Source of the DNA: Phymorhynchus buccinoides
Taxonomy: Eukaryota > Mollusca > Gastropoda > Neogastropoda > Raphitomidae
Length of the DNA stretch: 64,000 nt
Direction: 5' to 3'
Assembly (NCBI GenBank): GCA_017654935.2
Contig: CM065699.1
Coordinates: 47,829,456-47,893,455 of the forward strand
Part shown: in pieces, positions 46,898 to 57,181 of the stretch
How the letters are laid out: each line of letters begins with the position of its first letter
How positions within the stretch are numbered: position 1 is the stretch's first letter
The notes under the pieces: generated by a model
Told to the model about the DNA's origin: nothing
The model's input: only the letters and a program-made list of their open reading frames with translations
The model's database searches: none
Made by a program: the position numbers and the translations under genes

Positions 46898-47681
46898 TTC
46901 AAAGGCACTGAAATGTCTTAGTGTTCTCAGAAATTCATTGTGCAATAAACTTGTGTCTGTAACAAATGTGGGTTTTTTTAAAGAAAATTCCAGAAACATG
47001 CTTAGCAGTTGATTGAGCCTGTTAAAACTGGAACACTTTTTTTCTTCGTAGACAGTAAAACGCACAGCGCCCTTGTTTAACCCAATGACTCCCAACCATT
47101 CGAACCGGGAATCGATCCCAGTTCCCGAGAGATGGGAATTAACTCAGAACGTCACACCAAATCTTTTCATTAAAAAAATCACCCAGAATAAAGTCTAACT
47201 CACATTTCATTTCTGAAAGATGCATATTGAATAGCAATGATGATATTATTATTCCAAAGCTAACACTGTCACACAACAAACCATGAATTGGAATAAAAAA
47301 ATCCGTAATGGCACTCCGAGCATCGCGCCGAGTCAATACTGCGTCACGTCACGTGGAAAGAAGAAAAAAATTTGGGGTCACTTCGAAAAATCCGTTCAAA
47401 AAGACTAGTGGGTGCTTTCCCTTGCTGTAAGAACCAAAAACGGACCAGCGAGACTGAGGTAAAGGAAGAACTAACTTAGTATATTGCATTGTGGGTAGGG
47501 AGAAAGTGAAAGTGAACGTACTAGACCTGGCGTTCAGCGGGCGCATACGGGCTGCATGAGTTGACAAAATTCGGTCACATTTGGCGTCTGTGTCCTAGAG
47601 AGGGTTAGGTCATTTCAGAACTAAAACGAAAAGGAATTTTTTGGTCAGAAGACAAACTTGCGTCGAAGAATTTTAAACAAT
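46898..47681. other. no recognisable gene
   Basis: WD40-gene intron. A short hairpin-like stretch (gggaatcgatcccagttccc) occurs near 47107. Confidence 0.5.
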
Positions 47682-47864
47682 TACACTCTAGCAAAACTTA
47701 AAGGCTCACATCGGAACTTTCGGGGGCATCTCGCTCCCTTCGTCGGCGGCATCTGCAGAGAGGCCACTGGCGGTTCAGTGCACGCCATCGTGTGTACAGC
47801 TCAAGGCTGCACCCACGGCGCATGACCAAGCTCTGAGGAGAGCCTTAAGTTTTGCTAGAGTGTA
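47682..47864. mobile_element. MITE with TACACTCTAGC ends
   Basis: About 183 bp, from TACACTCTAGCAAAACTTAA to the complement cttaagttttgctagagtgt plus A. The terminal inverted repeat is about 25 bp and is near perfect. Only one copy is in the window. Confidence 0.75.
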
Positions 47865-47920
47865 AATGATTAAAATTCTTATTGACATGGCGGTTAAAAC
47901 TACCTCTTCTTGAGTACCGT

Positions 47921-48480
47921 AATTTTCCGACTATAAGGCGATATTTTTTTCTCCAATTTCGACCTATGCGCCTAATAAACGAGGGCGCCCTATTAGTGAA
48001 CAAAATCGTGAGAAGAGAGGCAATGATTGCCGTGCTCAGTAAAGTCTACTGCGAGTCACAACATCAAAAGTGGTAACGAGTCGCTGATACGACGAATACT
48101 GACATTAAAATTCTTCAAAATCCCTATTATCATCCGAGATACCGTAGATGCCATAACCCTTCATTGGATGCAAAAAGCATCGTTGTAGAGCTTAAAATGC
48201 CATAATTCTACCAGTTTTCGCGAAGAAAAGTCCAAACACAACAACCGGAAGTCGCAAAAAACGGAAGTTCGATTATTTGAGAAGGGAGCCAACTCTCGTT
48301 TATGACAGCAGTAATGGCGGTTGGTAAGCGTTTACAGGACGTATACGGGCTTCAAACTTTGACTTTCTTTTGCCTTATAAACGAGGGCGCCTTTTACTTT
48401 AATTTTTTTCAGATTTTTCTTGAACATTGCCCTATTTGCCTTATACACAGCAACGCCTAATGATCCAAAATATACGGTAT
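47921..48480. mobile_element. TA-flanked MITE (ggactataaggcg family), long subfamily
   Basis: Starts taccgtaattttccgactat and ends gatccaaaatatacggta. Its interior is shared with 39587 and, inverted, with 45574. Confidence 0.8.
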
Positions 48481-48568
48481 TTGAATCTAGAATAATGCTG
48501 ATATGCTTGGATAAACACCATATATGTATTAACGCGTGCGCGCCACACACACACACACACGCACTGAC

Positions 48569-48651
48569 CTGTAGTTTCATTTTCTGACCGCTGTTTTCCA
48601 CATCCCACACTACGATGCTCATGTCAGCTGACCCAGTCACCAACTGTAAGC
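48569..48651 (-). CDS. WD40 gene exon
   Basis: Encodes the second half of a WD repeat, LQLVTGSADMSIVVWDVENS then GQKMKLQ. 83 nt: 2 nt completing a Gly codon from the previous exon, then 27 codons. Acceptor tggtttcag, donor gtcagt, followed by a (CA)n tract. Confidence 0.92.
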
Positions 48652-49386
48652 CTGAAACCATGACAACCACCCTGAAAATGCCGCCCCACAAAGTTATCAG
48701 CCGTAACAATACAAAAATCAAACAGAACAAAAACATGTCTGTGTAAAGACTCGACATAACGACTACAACTACCATACACTGTCATCAAAACATAAATTGC
48801 ATTTTTTTTTTCTGTCTCTCAAAAACTTCAATTTTCTATACTTTCTGAAACTCCCAGATACTTTTTGTTTGTGGCTCAAGCCACAAACCTATAACTCACT
48901 TTGTCGGTCGGTCGGTCTGTCTGTCTGTCGGTCAGTCGGTCCAAAATTGTCGCACTTCAAATCGAGGCTAAACTTCAAATAGAGGCCGCTCTTTACAATG
49001 ATGTATTTTAAAAGCGTACAAAATAATAAACATACGTAATACAGACACTACAACAGACACGACGAGTATGCGGTGCTTCTTTTGATGAGTATAAGTAGGA
49101 TACATAGTTTTAAATGTTTTCCAAAAGATATAAAAAGTTACGAAATGGTGCAGAGATAACATTCTGGTTTACAGATTAAAATTATTGAAAAGCCAGGGGA
49201 GGTAACTCATGATTGGAGTGGTAAAAATAGACCGCGTGCCACAAACTACTGCGATTTCGCACTTTTTGGTTTTTTTAGACTGTCATGGCTTAAAGAATTA
49301 AAGACAATAAAACGCCTGAATGAAAGGAAAACATTTTGATTTTTTTTTATAAAACATACACACGCAAGTTTGTTGATGAAACGTTC

Positions 49387-49878
49387 TTAAAATCCTTTCA
49401 ACACCAGCCATTTTTATAGCCAAAACTTTCCATTAAACTTACCTGGGTAGAGAAAAGATTTTTAAATATTCTGATCGCTTCTCTGCCTTTTGGCTAAGAC
49501 AGTGATTCAGGAATATAAATTTTTGTTTATACCCTGGTTGTTTGTTCAGCCCGTCGTACATGGCGAAAGCCGATACGCGACGTTAAACTGAACTTCCATC
49601 CAAAAGATTTCATCAAAATTCAATCAAACCTAAGTAAAAATGTCTCATATGTGCCCTTGTGGGCCGAGAGGACGTAAAATCCTAAGTATCATCAAAAGAT
49701 TTCATCTGCAATATTGGGGATTCCTCTGTGACATGCATAAAATTGGGCCTATCCTTATGCCTCCCAAAATAAAGAACATAAGGTCATTGGATAGCAGACC
49801 CTCATTTGATGCCTTTCAGTGACATGGGTGTCAAATCATTGTGGTGCCAAGAGGCGAAAGTGGCCATGAAAGGGTTAA
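49387..49878. mobile_element. TTAA-flanked piggyBac-like MITE, copy 4, with insertion
   Basis: Left part TTAAAATCCTTTCAACACCA, right part catgaaagggttaa. It is interrupted by the retroposon at 49462-49693. Confidence 0.75.
49462..49693 (+). mobile_element. retroposon with the 5' end of U2 snRNA
   Basis: It is inserted in a MITE between two copies of aaaagattt (49453-49461 and 49694-49702), a likely 9-bp target duplication. Bases 49474-49499 match the first 26 nt of U2 snRNA (ATCGCTTCTC then GCCTTTTGGCTAAGA) with one difference. The rest is not U2: cgtcgtacatggcgaaagcc and gggccgagaggacgtaaaat, the latter also found near 52110 and, inverted, 46205. A third aaaagatttcatc at 49601 suggests it could be two events. 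Confidence 0.6.
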
Positions 49879-49997
49879 AGTATAGAACTTTAAGAACATT
49901 TCATCATTTAAGGAATGTCAGGGCTGGCCAAAACTACTAGCCTGGTAGCCATTGGCTAGTTGAAACATCTGTGGGCGAGTAGATTTCAAAAGTCACA

Positions 49998-50325
49998 TTT
50001 CCCCCCGTGAGGATAACCGAGGGGTCTTTTTGTATAAATAGTTCCCCCACCTTCTGGAAGTTCTGTGCTTGTAACTTCCTCTAATCTGTCACTCTCTTTG
50101 ACTCTGCCTTTTCCCTTTGCTTACTGTCATCTATACTATCTTTCTGCCTTACCGGTCCATTCTCCTGCCTTTTTTCATGAAACACTTTCAAAAACATTTC
50201 CTCCAGCCAAAGTCGGACTTGCTGGGCCTAATTATTTCTTAGTTAGGCGCATAAGCGGCAGCATGACGCATCTGCGCTCATAATTGACAGGAAACTGTCT
50301 GAGCGATCTAAGAAGAAGAAGAAAA
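49998..50325 (+). mobile_element. GAA-tailed SINE-like element
   Basis: Full copy from ccccgtgaggataaccgagg to gcgatctaagaagaagaaga, nested in the hAT-like element. Confidence 0.8.
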
Positions 50326-50668
50326 GTACATTTTAGTACTGCACGGCCCTGTTTATTCCACCACTGAGTCTCCCCACATTGTTGCTCACTTCCATGTAAC
50401 CAGCTATCAAAGCAAGCTCAGCTGTTTGCTAAGATAACAACATGCCAGCACTGATACTGAAAAGAAAGGAAAGGCAGCCTGCTCAGTCTCCTCCTTCCCC
50501 CCCCCCCCCCCACCCCCTTCCCTCTCTCCCCTACCTCTCTCCTCAAATAATTTCTCTCGAGTCTTTCTCTTCAACTTCTCTCCTTTCTTTCTTTCCCACT
50601 CTTCACGTGGTAAGATTTAACGTGGTGACAGTCCTGACATGGTCTTACTTGTCGACGGGGCTATTATT

Positions 50669-50920
50669 TTAACCCTTTCATCGCCAATGTCGCATTTATG
50701 CACCACAATGGTTTAACACCCATGTCACTAAAAAGCATCAAATCAGGGCCTGTTAACCGAAGACCCTATTTTCTTAATTTTGGGAGGTAAGGATCGATAG
50801 GCCTAATGTTATACATGTCACAGAGGAATTCACAATATTGCAAAAACATTTTTTTTTCTCTACCCAGATAAGTTTAATGGTGTTTTTTGACTGAAAAATG
50901 GCTGGCGGCGAAAGGGTTAA
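50669..50920. mobile_element. TTAA-flanked piggyBac-like MITE, copy 5
   Basis: Reversed relative to copies 1-3: starts ttaaccctttcatcgccaat, ends ggctggcggcgaaagggtta. A 60-bp tail-like repeat (taacgtggtgacagtcctga to cgacggggctattatttt) directly precedes it and recurs at 20288-20345. Confidence 0.8.
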
Positions 50921-51023
50921 TCTTATCATATCATATTTGGCAATTCCCAATATTTGTTTTCTCTTTCTCTTCCTCTTCTTTCACTTCTGTTCTTCTCTCT
51001 CTCTCCTTCCCTCTCCCTTGTGC

Positions 51024-51029
<6 letters not shown>

Positions 51030-51073
<44 letters not shown>

Positions 51074-51120
51074 GTGCGTGTGTTTGTGCGTGCGTGCGTG
51101 CGTGTGTGTGTGTGTGTGTC

Positions 51121-51165
<45 letters not shown>

Positions 51166-51190
51166 GCGTGCACGTGCGTGTGTGTGTTCA
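51030..51190. repeat. (TG)n microsatellite
   Basis: TG repeats with interspersed TGCG. Long open frames of Val-Cys or Thr-His come from it. Confidence 0.95.
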
Positions 51191-51220
51191 GGCATTTTTG
51201 TTGTTTTTTCCGAAAACATT

Positions 51221-51262
51221 TTACTCGCCCGAACAAATTTTGTTCGGGCAAGTAAAATTTTT
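51221..51262. repeat. perfect hairpin
   Basis: Arms attttactcgcccgaacaaa and ttttgttcgggcaagtaaaa meet with almost no loop; it is near the right end of the hAT-like element. Confidence 0.8.
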
Positions 51263-51314
51263 AAGTTACTCGCCCGGGGGGGTAGTGAAATTTGTTTAAT
51301 TTGGCCAGCCCTGA

Positions 51315-52221
51315 ACACAATGATGCGAAACAGAAAGTATGTTTATCAACAAGACAGTCTTCAAGAAAACACTTGTTGCTTTTCATTTGTCAATGAAAAT
51401 TATATGAACATGCACAAGAATTGAATGTTGCTGTATTTGAAAATGTCTTAATCCGTGCTAACCTGCAACGAGATCGCAGGACATGCGCACAACGCTTCGT
51501 TACTAAGGTAACGGGATATCGCAGGTGAACTCAAAAAAATCATAATTCATAAGTCAACAGTCATGCGCGGTTCAAAGTGGTATAAAAGTATTCCTCTACA
51601 GTCCCTTAATAGTTTTCAACCAATTAAATGACTTCTAGTCTATTTTAAGAACGACAATGAATGAAAGCGAGTCACTACCCCCCTCTTTGTCTTCTTTGTC
51701 ATGATTTTTTGAAAAACGTCATTAATTGGCCAGTAATGAAAAATGTTACTTTGGAACTTTAACAGACGTTAACTTTTATTATTATAAATAATGCCACAAA
51801 TTTTCATAACTGTACCATTAAGCATTCTGTTAACAATAATTTTGATAAAACGAATGTAAACCTGGCTAGTGTTGAGCGGTTGTGAAGGGAAACATTCGGC
51901 CAGCATATAGTGAATTACGCCATGATCACTTGTGGCGGTACTATAGCCGATGAAGTTTAACCGAGGTGTGCTTACTGCTACACCTATCTGTATTGCTAAA
52001 AAAAAAATCAGGACTTTACTGGTGGGGCACTGCCTCCAGGCATTGCCTCCAGTATTGTTCCCACCATCTTTGTATCTACAAATGTCCCATATGTGTCTGT
52101 TCCAGACCGAGAGGACGTAAAACACCATTTTTCATTCATTCAGAGTGAGTTAAGCATTTTGTTTAATTCAGAGTAATTTCGTCCCTTAACAGACGGAAAA
52201 AAACCCACCCAAAAAACATAC
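51315..52221. other. WD40-gene intron
   Basis: No exon found. A retroposon tail (aaatgtcccatatgtgtctg to gagaggacgtaaaacacc) lies at 52080-52125. Confidence 0.6.
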
Positions 52222-52292
52222 CATCATCAGAGAAGTTACACGCCGTCACTAATCCATCATGGCTGCCTTTCAGTAATGTGGGCCCTTTAGAT
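52222..52292 (-). CDS. WD40 gene exon, 71 nt
   Basis: A short exon found by phase matching: acceptor gtccatctcag, then the frame SKGPTLLKGSHDGLVTACNF and SDD, donor gtatgt. It starts by completing an Arg codon (AG|A) and ends with one nt of a Gly codon completed by the exon at 48569. It supplies the first half of the WD repeat that ends SADMSIVVWD. It has no start or stop of its own. Confidence 0.88.
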
Positions 52293-52424
52293 CTGAGATG
52301 GACACACACATACAAAAATGTACCAGGTATTGTATCTGATGATGATGCATACCAGTATTTTCAATAAACTATACCCGTTTCTAATAATCTTCCTGCTCTT
52401 TGAAATCTCTCGGATCCTAGAGAG

Positions 52425-52729
52425 CCGAGGCCTTGGCCGGTTGGTTAGAGTTGCCGCTCGTAATCCAAAGGGTTTGCGGGTGCGGTGGTTTCGAACCCAA
52501 GCTGGTCACGGTGTTGTGTCCTTGGGAAAAATGCTTTACTCCTATTTCCTGGTCCTTTGGATGAGACCTAAAACCGAGGTCCTGTGTGCGAATGCACGCA
52601 CAAGATCTTGCGCGCACGTTAAAGCCCATTCCACTATTCGGTACGAGTAGGCCGTGTGTGCCGGTGGAATGGATGACACGAACTGTGCAAAGCATGCATC
52701 CTGTGCGCCAATTGCAGTCTAGTCTAAAC
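52425..52729 (+). mobile_element. tRNA-derived SINE, copy 3
   Basis: A-box-like ttggccggttggttagagtt, B-box gtggtttcgaacccaagctg, central block ggatgagacctaaaaccgag, then cggtacgagtaggccgtgtg. The body differs from copies 1-2 but shares the central block. The tail is expanded (next entry). Confidence 0.85.
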
Positions 52730-53008
52730 GAAGACTTTGGGCGTGGGGCAGGATAAACATGAAGACTTTGGGCGTGGGGCAGGATAAACATGAAGACTTT
52801 GGGCGTGGGGCAGGATAAACATGAAGACTTTGGGCGTGGGGCAGGATAAACATGAAGACTTTGGGCGTGGGGCAGGATAAACATGAAGACTTTGGGCGTG
52901 GGGCAGGATAAACATGAAGACTTTGGGCGTGGGGCAGGATAAACATGAAGACTTTGGGCGTGGGGCAGGATAAACATGAAGACTTTGGGCGTGGGGCAGG
53001 ATAAACAT
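52730..53008 (+). repeat. 31-bp minisatellite of 9 units in a SINE tail
   Basis: The unit gaagactttgggcgtggggc plus aggataaacat is repeated nine times almost perfectly, then the normal SINE end ccccaatcggaagaagaaga follows. The copy at 21663 has one unit. Confidence 0.97.
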
Positions 53009-53224
53009 CCCCAATCGGAAGAAGAAGAAGAGAGAAAACCTTTTCATTAGACAACATTCTTTTTTACCTTCGTTCATATCTGTGTTTTATTATGTCAGTA
53101 GAGCTTGTTCTTGTTGCTTTTTAATCGAAGTTCGAAAAAAACAAGCCGTATTTATGTCATTGTGATAACCCAATCAGGCTAACCAGCATCTGTAAGACGC
53201 AAAGACTTTGAAAGATGATTGTCC

Positions 53225-53520
53225 TCTCCATGGGGATAACCGGGGGGGTGGGGGGTGGGGGGGTGGGTCTTTCGCACAAATAGTTTCCCCAAACTTTCTG
53301 GAAGTTCTGTGCTTGTAACTTCCTATAATCTGTCACTCTCTTTGACTCTGCCTTTTCCCTTTGCTTACTGTCATTTACTATCTTTCTGCCTTACTGGTCC
53401 ATTCTCCTGCCTTTGTTCTAGAAACTTTTGCAACAAAGATTTTCTCCAGCTGAAGACAGATATGCTGGGCCTAACTATTTCACGGCACATCGGCGCTCAT
53501 GTATTGACAGGAAACTGTCT
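53225..53520 (+). mobile_element. GAA-tailed SINE-like element, truncated
   Basis: Head catggggataaccggggggg with an expanded G/T-G run to 53268, then the usual body. Its tail is replaced by the (CAA)n-tailed element at 53522. Confidence 0.8.
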
Positions 53521-53521
53521 G

Positions 53522-53840
53522 GGTTGTTGTTGTCTTACCCTGGCTTAAAGACTCCAGGGATCATCCCAACAGCCGGGAAGCACTTGAACACTATGGTACA
53601 AATGCATCAGCCAGGGATGAGAACATTACGTGTGTGACCGTTTTTGATTACCCCGCCACGTGGGCAGCCACACTCCGACTTCGGAGGATTTTAGACTGAT
53701 GATGTTATGCTGGGAGCTTGCCATGGCTTAGGACAATCCCCGCACAACTGTGCAGAACATAACAACATTTTGATGTAGCCTTGGTGTTCTAGCTTATCCT
53801 GGTCTGACACAGCCTCATGCCAAGGCGTAACTGTCTGAGT
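53522..53840 (-). mobile_element. (CAA)n-tailed SINE-like element, longest copy
   Basis: The plus strand reads gttgttgttgtcttaccctg through gactgatgatgttatgctgg to ggtctgacacagcctcatgc. It matches 56385-56715 in reverse over the full length and defines a family of about 320 bp. Confidence 0.85.
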
Positions 53841-53904
53841 TATTGATGAGTAAGAAGAAAGATGATCTTGACAAATTAAAAAGAAAAAAAAGGGACAACT
53901 GTAC

Positions 53905-54018
53905 CTGTACATGCCCGTAGATATGTCCCAGATGTGGATGGTTTTGTCCCATGATGCCGTAGCAAACTTACGCTCATCTGCCGTGATGGAGCAGCTAGAG
54001 ATACCGTTATCGTGGCCT
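53905..54018 (-). CDS. WD40 gene exon, complete WD repeat
   Basis: Encodes GHDNGISSCSITADERKFAT and ASWDKTIHIWDISTGMY, a textbook WD repeat with GH at the start and WD at the end. Acceptor gcatttcag at 54019, donor gtacag at 53904. 114 nt, completing a Glu codon and leaving 2 nt for Arg. Confidence 0.95.
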
Positions 54019-54344
54019 CTGAAATGCAAAAAACCCCAAAACAACATAAGTTTCAGAAATGGGGGGGGGGTGACAGCAGAGGGTCACCCAGAGTCATGAC
54101 CTGGGTGTGGCCCGGCCCCCTTAGAGTGTAAGGAGTTCAAGGCCGAAACACTTGATTGAGGGGGGGCTTCTTCTCTGAAGACCTTCTGCTGTCCGGCTCT
54201 CCAAAGAGTTTCTTTTCACTTTGCTTATTATAACGGTTTCTCAATCATTGCATAAACAGTTAATATTTTAAATTTCATTTTGCCGCAAAAGGGCAGGTCA
54301 ATAATATATAGCGTAGCTGTTGTGGCTTCTGGAAAAAATTGAAT

Positions 54345-54402
54345 GTCATGTTTACGCTCATCTGCCGTGATGGAGCAGCTAGAGATACTGTCCGAAGTCT
54401 GA
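54345..54402 (-). repeat. single copy of a WD40-gene exon 5' edge
   Basis: ttacgctcatctgccgtgat and ggagcagctagagatac repeat the first coding part of the exon at 53905-54018, 330 bp upstream of it in gene sense. The acceptor is not preserved. Confidence 0.85.
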
Positions 54403-54467
54403 CCGGTGGGCCTATTGTTTTGTTTGCTCATGCTATTGGATTTTTGTTTCATGTTTTTATTTCATTT

Positions 54468-54548
54468 CAATTGTGTGTAAAGCGCTCTGTAGCCTACATA
54501 GTAGGATGGGCGCTATATAAATTTTCCTCATTATTATTATTATTATTT
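54468..54548 (+). mobile_element. LINE/SINE 3' tail
   Basis: tgtaaagcgctctgtagcct then gggcgctatataaattttcc and ATT repeats; the two-box tail seen at the LINE 3' end (4940-5008). Confidence 0.8.
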
Positions 54549-54565
54549 GTGCTGAGATAACATAT

Positions 54566-54584
54566 CTCTCTCTCTCTCTCTCTC

Positions 54585-54622
<38 letters not shown>

Positions 54623-54655
54623 TGAACACACTCACATATTCTCTCTCTCTCGCTC
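54566..54655. repeat. (CT)n microsatellite
   Basis: CT repeats with short interruptions. Confidence 0.9.
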
Positions 54656-54868
54656 TCTCATAATTATATTTGATCAAAGAAACCACAAACACCACTAACT
54701 GTGTATACTTTTTGAAGGTAGCTCTGTGCTGTGAAAAGAATAAAATAAAAGTAAAGATTGTGCTGGTTTACTTTTTGTCCAATGGGGGACAGATAGTGTA
54801 TGAGCATGGTACCGTTTTATAATTATATGTCTCTCTGCTTTCTCTCTCTCTCACACACACACATGCAT

Positions 54869-54908
<40 letters not shown>

Positions 54909-54949
54909 CACACACACACACACACACACACCACACACACACACACACA

Positions 54950-55011
54950 CCACTACTCACTCCAGTTTGATTGTACAGAGCTCTGCCTTGAGGTAGTAGA
55001 ATTTGGCCATG

Positions 55012-55042
<31 letters not shown>

Positions 55043-55311
55043 ACACACACACTACTCACTCCAGTTTGATTGTACAGAGCTCTGCCTTGAGGTAGTATAA
55101 TTTGTCAGTGTACACACACACCTCCACACACACACACTACTCACTCTAGTTTGATTGTACACTGTCTTGAGGTAGCATAATTTGGCCGTGTACACACACA
55201 CATACGCATACGCACATATACACACACACACTACTCACTCCAGTTTGACTGAGGAAGTAGAATTTGGTCATCGTGTACACACACACACACACACACACAC
55301 ACGCTACTCAC
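54950..55311 (-). repeat. four tandem copies of a WD40-gene exon 3' edge, joined by CA repeats
   Basis: Blocks at 54954, 55049, 55138 and 55234 repeat the donor (ctactcac on the plus strand) and up to 55 nt of exon end (tccagtttga to gtagaatttggc), each followed by (CA)n. They lie directly downstream of the true exon in gene sense. Confidence 0.95.
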
Positions 55312-55438
55312 TCCAGTTTGACAGTGCAGGTCTCCGTCTTGAGGTCGTAGAATTTGGCTGTGCGGTCTGTGGACGTTGTTATAACTCTAGTGTCATCAGG
55401 AGAGAAACAGCAAGACGTCAGCTGCTTTTTGTGATAGT
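55312..55438 (-). CDS. WD40 gene exon, complete WD repeat
   Basis: Encodes YHKKQLTSCCFSPDDTRVIT then TSTDRTAKFYDLKTETCTVK and LE. Acceptor gttttcag at 55439, donor gtgagt at 55311. 127 nt; it completes an Asn codon from the previous exon and leaves GA for Glu. The STDRTAKFYD segment is a divergent WD ending. Its 3' edge is duplicated four times. Confidence 0.93.
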
Positions 55439-56384
55439 CTGAAAACACGATCATCAAGTTCAACTTCAAGTAAACTTTATTATCTCAATACTGAGAAATT
55501 TACATTGGCTGCAAAAATAAAATCACAACATTAAAACACATAAGATATTGAAATTAATTAAGGGTTGAAAAATACAAAAATCACATTGCTGAAACAAACA
55601 CTCCAACCATATTGCACACACTAAATTAACTAATTTATAAACAAGAATCACCTAGCTGAGAAACGAATATGCCATCCGTATTGCACACACAAAGTAACGC
55701 ATCTATGGCTTGTACCCATGTGTCGTCATATCCGGCCACAAGGAGCGCTCCATAGTATGGGAGACCGCCATCTTAGTCAGTAACTTTGTTTGAAAAATGC
55801 CCCATCGATGCTGGTTACACACAAATCTGACTAAGATGGCGACACTTCCGTTGGAAGGGTCGAGATGCGCACGCAGGTGAGCGGGAGCCATATACCAGTT
55901 AAGAATACATAAATCTTAAAATAGTTTTATAATTCATAACAGAGTACTTTATTTGGTTAAAACTACTGGGTTTTGATCAGAACAGCTCAAGTTTAAAGTT
56001 GCAAGAACATATACATCTTATATTCTTAGATCCCATAATAATTCATTAACAGAGTATGATTAAAATGCAAAAGAGAAGTAAATGAAAATATAGGATACTG
56101 ATTAACAACAGGTTAAGTTAAAGATTGTAAGAACATATACATCATAAATCAGTTATTACTTCATGGAGTATGATTAAGAACAGCAGTATAACAACACTCA
56201 CACACGTTCACTTCCAATGGACGGACATGCTGAAATTCATTTTGTAAAAAAAGAAACCATTTCACAGAATAAACCATGAATTTAAAAGCTTAATGGACCT
56301 GGGAATAAAATATTTCTGTCCTCAAATGTTCAGTTTTAAAGTCCTGTAACAATGCCTTAATTGATGGTAGGAGTTCATAATAAT
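55439..56384. other. AT-rich intron sequence
   Basis: No exon. A short inverted pair (gaccgccatcttagtcag at 55764 and ctgactaagatggcgac at 55828) brackets 45 bp. Loosely repeated blocks around gcaagaacatatacatc occur near 56001 and 56128. Confidence 0.6.
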
Positions 56385-56715
56385 GGGCCTCACCTTGGCT
56401 TAAGGCTGTGTCAGACCTATTGACATAAGCTAGAACACCAAGGCTACATCAAAATGTTGTTATGCTCTGCATAGTTATGCAGGGATTGTCTTTAGCCATG
56501 GCAAGCTCCTAGCATAACATCATCAGTCCAAAATCCGCCAAAGTCAGAGTGTGGCTGCCGCATGTGTCGGGGTAATCAAAAACGGTCATACACATGTAAT
56601 GTTCTCATCCCTAGCTGGTGCATTTGTACCATACTGTTCAAGTGCTTCGGCTGTTGCGATGATCCCTGGTGGTTTTTGTAGCCAGGGTACAACAACGACA
56701 ACAACAACAGCATAC
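56385..56715 (+). mobile_element. (CAA)n-tailed SINE-like element
   Basis: Sense copy of the family ending gtagccagggtacaacaacg and ACAACAACAAC. Homologous over its length with 53522-53840 in reverse. Confidence 0.8.
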
Positions 56716-57181
56716 ACGTACCAACTGATCTTGTTCGAGTTTAGGGCTTGTACACATTTACGAAAACTTCCGCACAGAACCCCATCCGCAATTAAGTAAA
56801 GAAAAAAAAAAAGAAAGTACAAAAGAAATAAGCGGATGGATTTTTGCATGTAATGTGCACACCCCTTCATATTTCTGTTGTTGTTGTTGTTCCCTGGCTT
56901 AAAGACTCCAGGGATTCATCCCAGCAGCTGAAAGCAATGGTCAACCTATGGCGATATTTTTCACGCCAGAGGGCAGTCAATGCACTAGGGGCTTATCACG
57001 CGATTTTCTTACTTGGGCGTAGTGAGAGAGAGAGAGTGATGGGTAGGACCCAACACACTGTCTCTCTCTCTTTCTTATTTGTTACTTCCAGATTTATTAA
57101 ATTTTTTTTTTTTTTTTTTTTTAAATCCGGATACAGCTGTTTCTATGCATGTGTACACAGCATAAACGTAGACATAAGAGT

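Larger units (their letters stand above)
49919..51314. mobile_element. hAT-like element with nested SINE and MITE
   Basis: Ends CAGGGCTGGCCAAAACTA and aatttggccagccctg are inverted and start with CAGGG as hAT ends do. It contains a GAA-tailed element (49998-50325), a TTAA MITE (50669-50920), a TG microsatellite (51030-51190) and a hairpin at 51221-51262. A clear 8-bp target duplication is not visible. Confidence 0.6.

Noticed and set aside
49474..49499. U2 snRNA gene
   Set aside because: Only the first 26 nt match; the branch-pairing, Sm and 3' parts are missing.
50887..51424. Cys/Val-rich and Thr/His-rich proteins, also at 1113, 20556, 22863 and 54768
   Set aside because: Products of TG/CA microsatellites.
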